Shown here: positions 62,284 through 64,000 of the stretch, piece after piece
How positions within the stretch are numbered: the first letter of the stretch is position 1
How the letters are laid out: the number at the start of each line of letters is the position of its first letter
Notes under the pieces: generated by a model
What the model saw: the letters and a program-made list of their open reading frames with translations, nothing else
The model's database searches: none
What the model was told of the DNA's origin: nothing
Origin: Eopsaltria australis
Taxonomy: Eukaryota > Chordata > Aves > Passeriformes > Petroicidae
Assembly (NCBI GenBank): GCA_034509425.1
Contig: JAVTVJ010000375.1
Location: 1 to 64,000 of the forward strand
Reading direction: 5' to 3'
Length of the DNA: 64,000 nt
Made by a program: the position numbers and the translations under genes

Positions 62284-64000
62284 CTGTAAAGGAGAGTTGG
62301 TTACAGGGGCCAGTGGCAGCATCCCCCGCTAGCAGGAGCGAGGGCATCATTATCAGCTCTACCAGACTTAGGCACTAAGCAGGCACCCAGTCTGATGCCT
62401 TACAGTTTCATGCAGAACACCAGGAACTTGGAGAAGAAGGTGATATCTGAGAACTGGGGCCTTGTAAGTAACTAATGATAACCCAAATACGTATTACAGT
62501 TGCAGAGATTCTCAAAATTAGTATCAAAGTTTGTGAAATAAAGTGCCACAGGCTCTTTATCAGGTAGGATGTTACCTTCTTTGCATCCCAGCCTTGCCCT
62601 CTTGGAAGGATAGGGGATGCATCTACCGACTGCAAGCTCATAAACAATCTTCACTTCTGAATGTTTAAATGTAGAGGTGGAATGGTAGGAGACTGCTTCA
62701 CTTAGGGGAAGTTTGTGGAGTTAGATTTTTATTCCTAAATGAGAAAATTGAGGCAGGCGTGGGGGCTGAACTGACTTGCACAGCTACTTCTTTTACGCAC
62801 AGAAAGGCAGATCTCTGACATTCAGTTCCAGCATGTTTCAAAGTAGAACTGCTTTCTTTGTGCCAGATTTTGAACCCTCAACCTGGAATAATCTTTGATC
62901 TCAGTTCCCAGTGAAGGTGAAATCTTACATAATCTGTGAGATTAACAGTAGGAAATCATAGGAGTGGCAGATCAACTGCAGAAATTCTCTACTTGCTAGA
63001 CAGTAAGATACCAAACTTCTTACTGACTGCTCTGAAGACCAGGTGGAGGTGACAAGGTAGTTGTTCAGTCTGCTGTGGTATCATATTCTGGATCTTGAAC
63101 AGTTTAGAAAGCCACAGGTATATTACGGAGTAATGAAAGGCCTCCACCTCTGCTCACATGGCATTAATGCTATTCTCAAAATAATATATTTGTGGGATTT
63201 TCACCTCCCTTCACTGGTAAATTCAACTCTTGAGTCAAAAACTGAACTTAAGTGCTTTTTGCCACCACAACTAAATATCTTTGTGACTTACAGGGAAATA
63301 TTTTTCAGTGGCTTTTGCCAATTCAGGCATTAATCTTCTAACTTTACGTTTAGCAGTTAATCCTTTCTCAGCATGGGGTAGCCCAGCAAAGAACTGTCAA
63401 GTAACCCCTGTACCTTAACTGCTGTTCAAGATTAAAACCAGAAACAGCCACTGTTAAACAGTAAAGAACAGAACAGCCTAATACTGAGGGAAAACAAGAA
63501 GTCTGTAGTGCAAGTGGTTCTGTCCTCCATGTTTATTGTGAAATCAGTTCAGCAGCATTTGTGGTTTCCAGCTCAGACTGCTGGGAGAGTAGAGCTCAGC
63601 AGTCCCTAGAAGCAGGTAATTTCAGCTGACAGAATGCTGTCTTTAAAGTTGTAAAAGCACCCACAACAGTCTACAGTGCAAAGTCCAGTTATGGATAGAT
63701 AACAGAAGATACTTCTATTTGGTTTTAGCATTGCTGATCTTCAATTTTGTCTGATTTTTTTTGCGTGTTTCCAACAAAGCATTGAATTCACTAAGGTGAG
63801 TTAAGATAGTCTTTCCTCAGGTAACGCTGCCCTGGAGAACCTGGTCAGGCCCTGAGTGCTCAGCCTCGAGAGGTGGCAAGAGAAGGTAAGAGGGGATGGG
63901 AAACTCAGAAGCAGCTAATAAACCCTGGTCAAGCATTAGGGTGTGTAACTGTTATACAAAAAGGCCTGGACATGTCTTGGTATGATCAGGAGTGGAGAGG
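62284..64000 (-). other. PDE8B intron, partial, running off the window
   Basis: It lies upstream of the third-last exon. I searched it for the preceding PDE8 exon (the KHFEHVNKFV region) and did not find it, so the whole stretch appears intronic. No repeats recognised. Confidence 0.65.

Overview
This is vertebrate nuclear DNA, most likely from a bird. Coding sequence is sparse and cut into short GT-AG exons inside kilobase introns. The interspersed repeats are dominated by CR1 LINE copies in both orientations, with a few LTR fragments of types common in birds (passerine is possible but unproven). There are no bacterial-style gene clusters, CRISPR arrays or rRNA/tRNA genes that I can see.

Two protein genes are present, in convergent (tail-to-tail) orientation. 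WDR41 lies on the + strand with start codon at 29381 and stop at 54447-54449. I reconstructed all 13 coding exons: 1,380 nt, 459 codons plus stop, with every splice phase consistent. The last three coding exons of PDE8B lie on the - strand (62283 down to 59369); the rest of that gene continues past the right edge. The same WDR41/PDE8B neighbourhood exists in mammals, which supports both assignments.

Layout: 1-29130 is intergenic DNA upstream of WDR41, with CR1 and LTR fragments, an isolated CpG-rich patch (13190-13390) and several AT-rich, homeodomain-site-rich stretches that may be conserved enhancers. 29131-29600 is a CpG-island promoter. 29381-54449 is WDR41; its introns hold three large CR1 copies and one LTR. 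54450-59368 is the inter-terminal region with both 3' UTRs. 59369-64000 is the 3' end of PDE8B.

Functionally, WDR41 is the beta-propeller partner of the C9orf72-SMCR8 complex at lysosomes, and PDE8B is a high-affinity cAMP phosphodiesterase. No direct functional link between them is implied; they are syntenic neighbours.

The most interesting sequence-level signal is WDR41 intron 4 (39012-39368). It carries a textbook U12-type (minor spliceosome) donor and branch site, and retaining it would add a stop codon after five sense codons. I did not find an undescribed biological system. The other observations are candidate regulatory DNA, hairpins and repeat-structure oddities.
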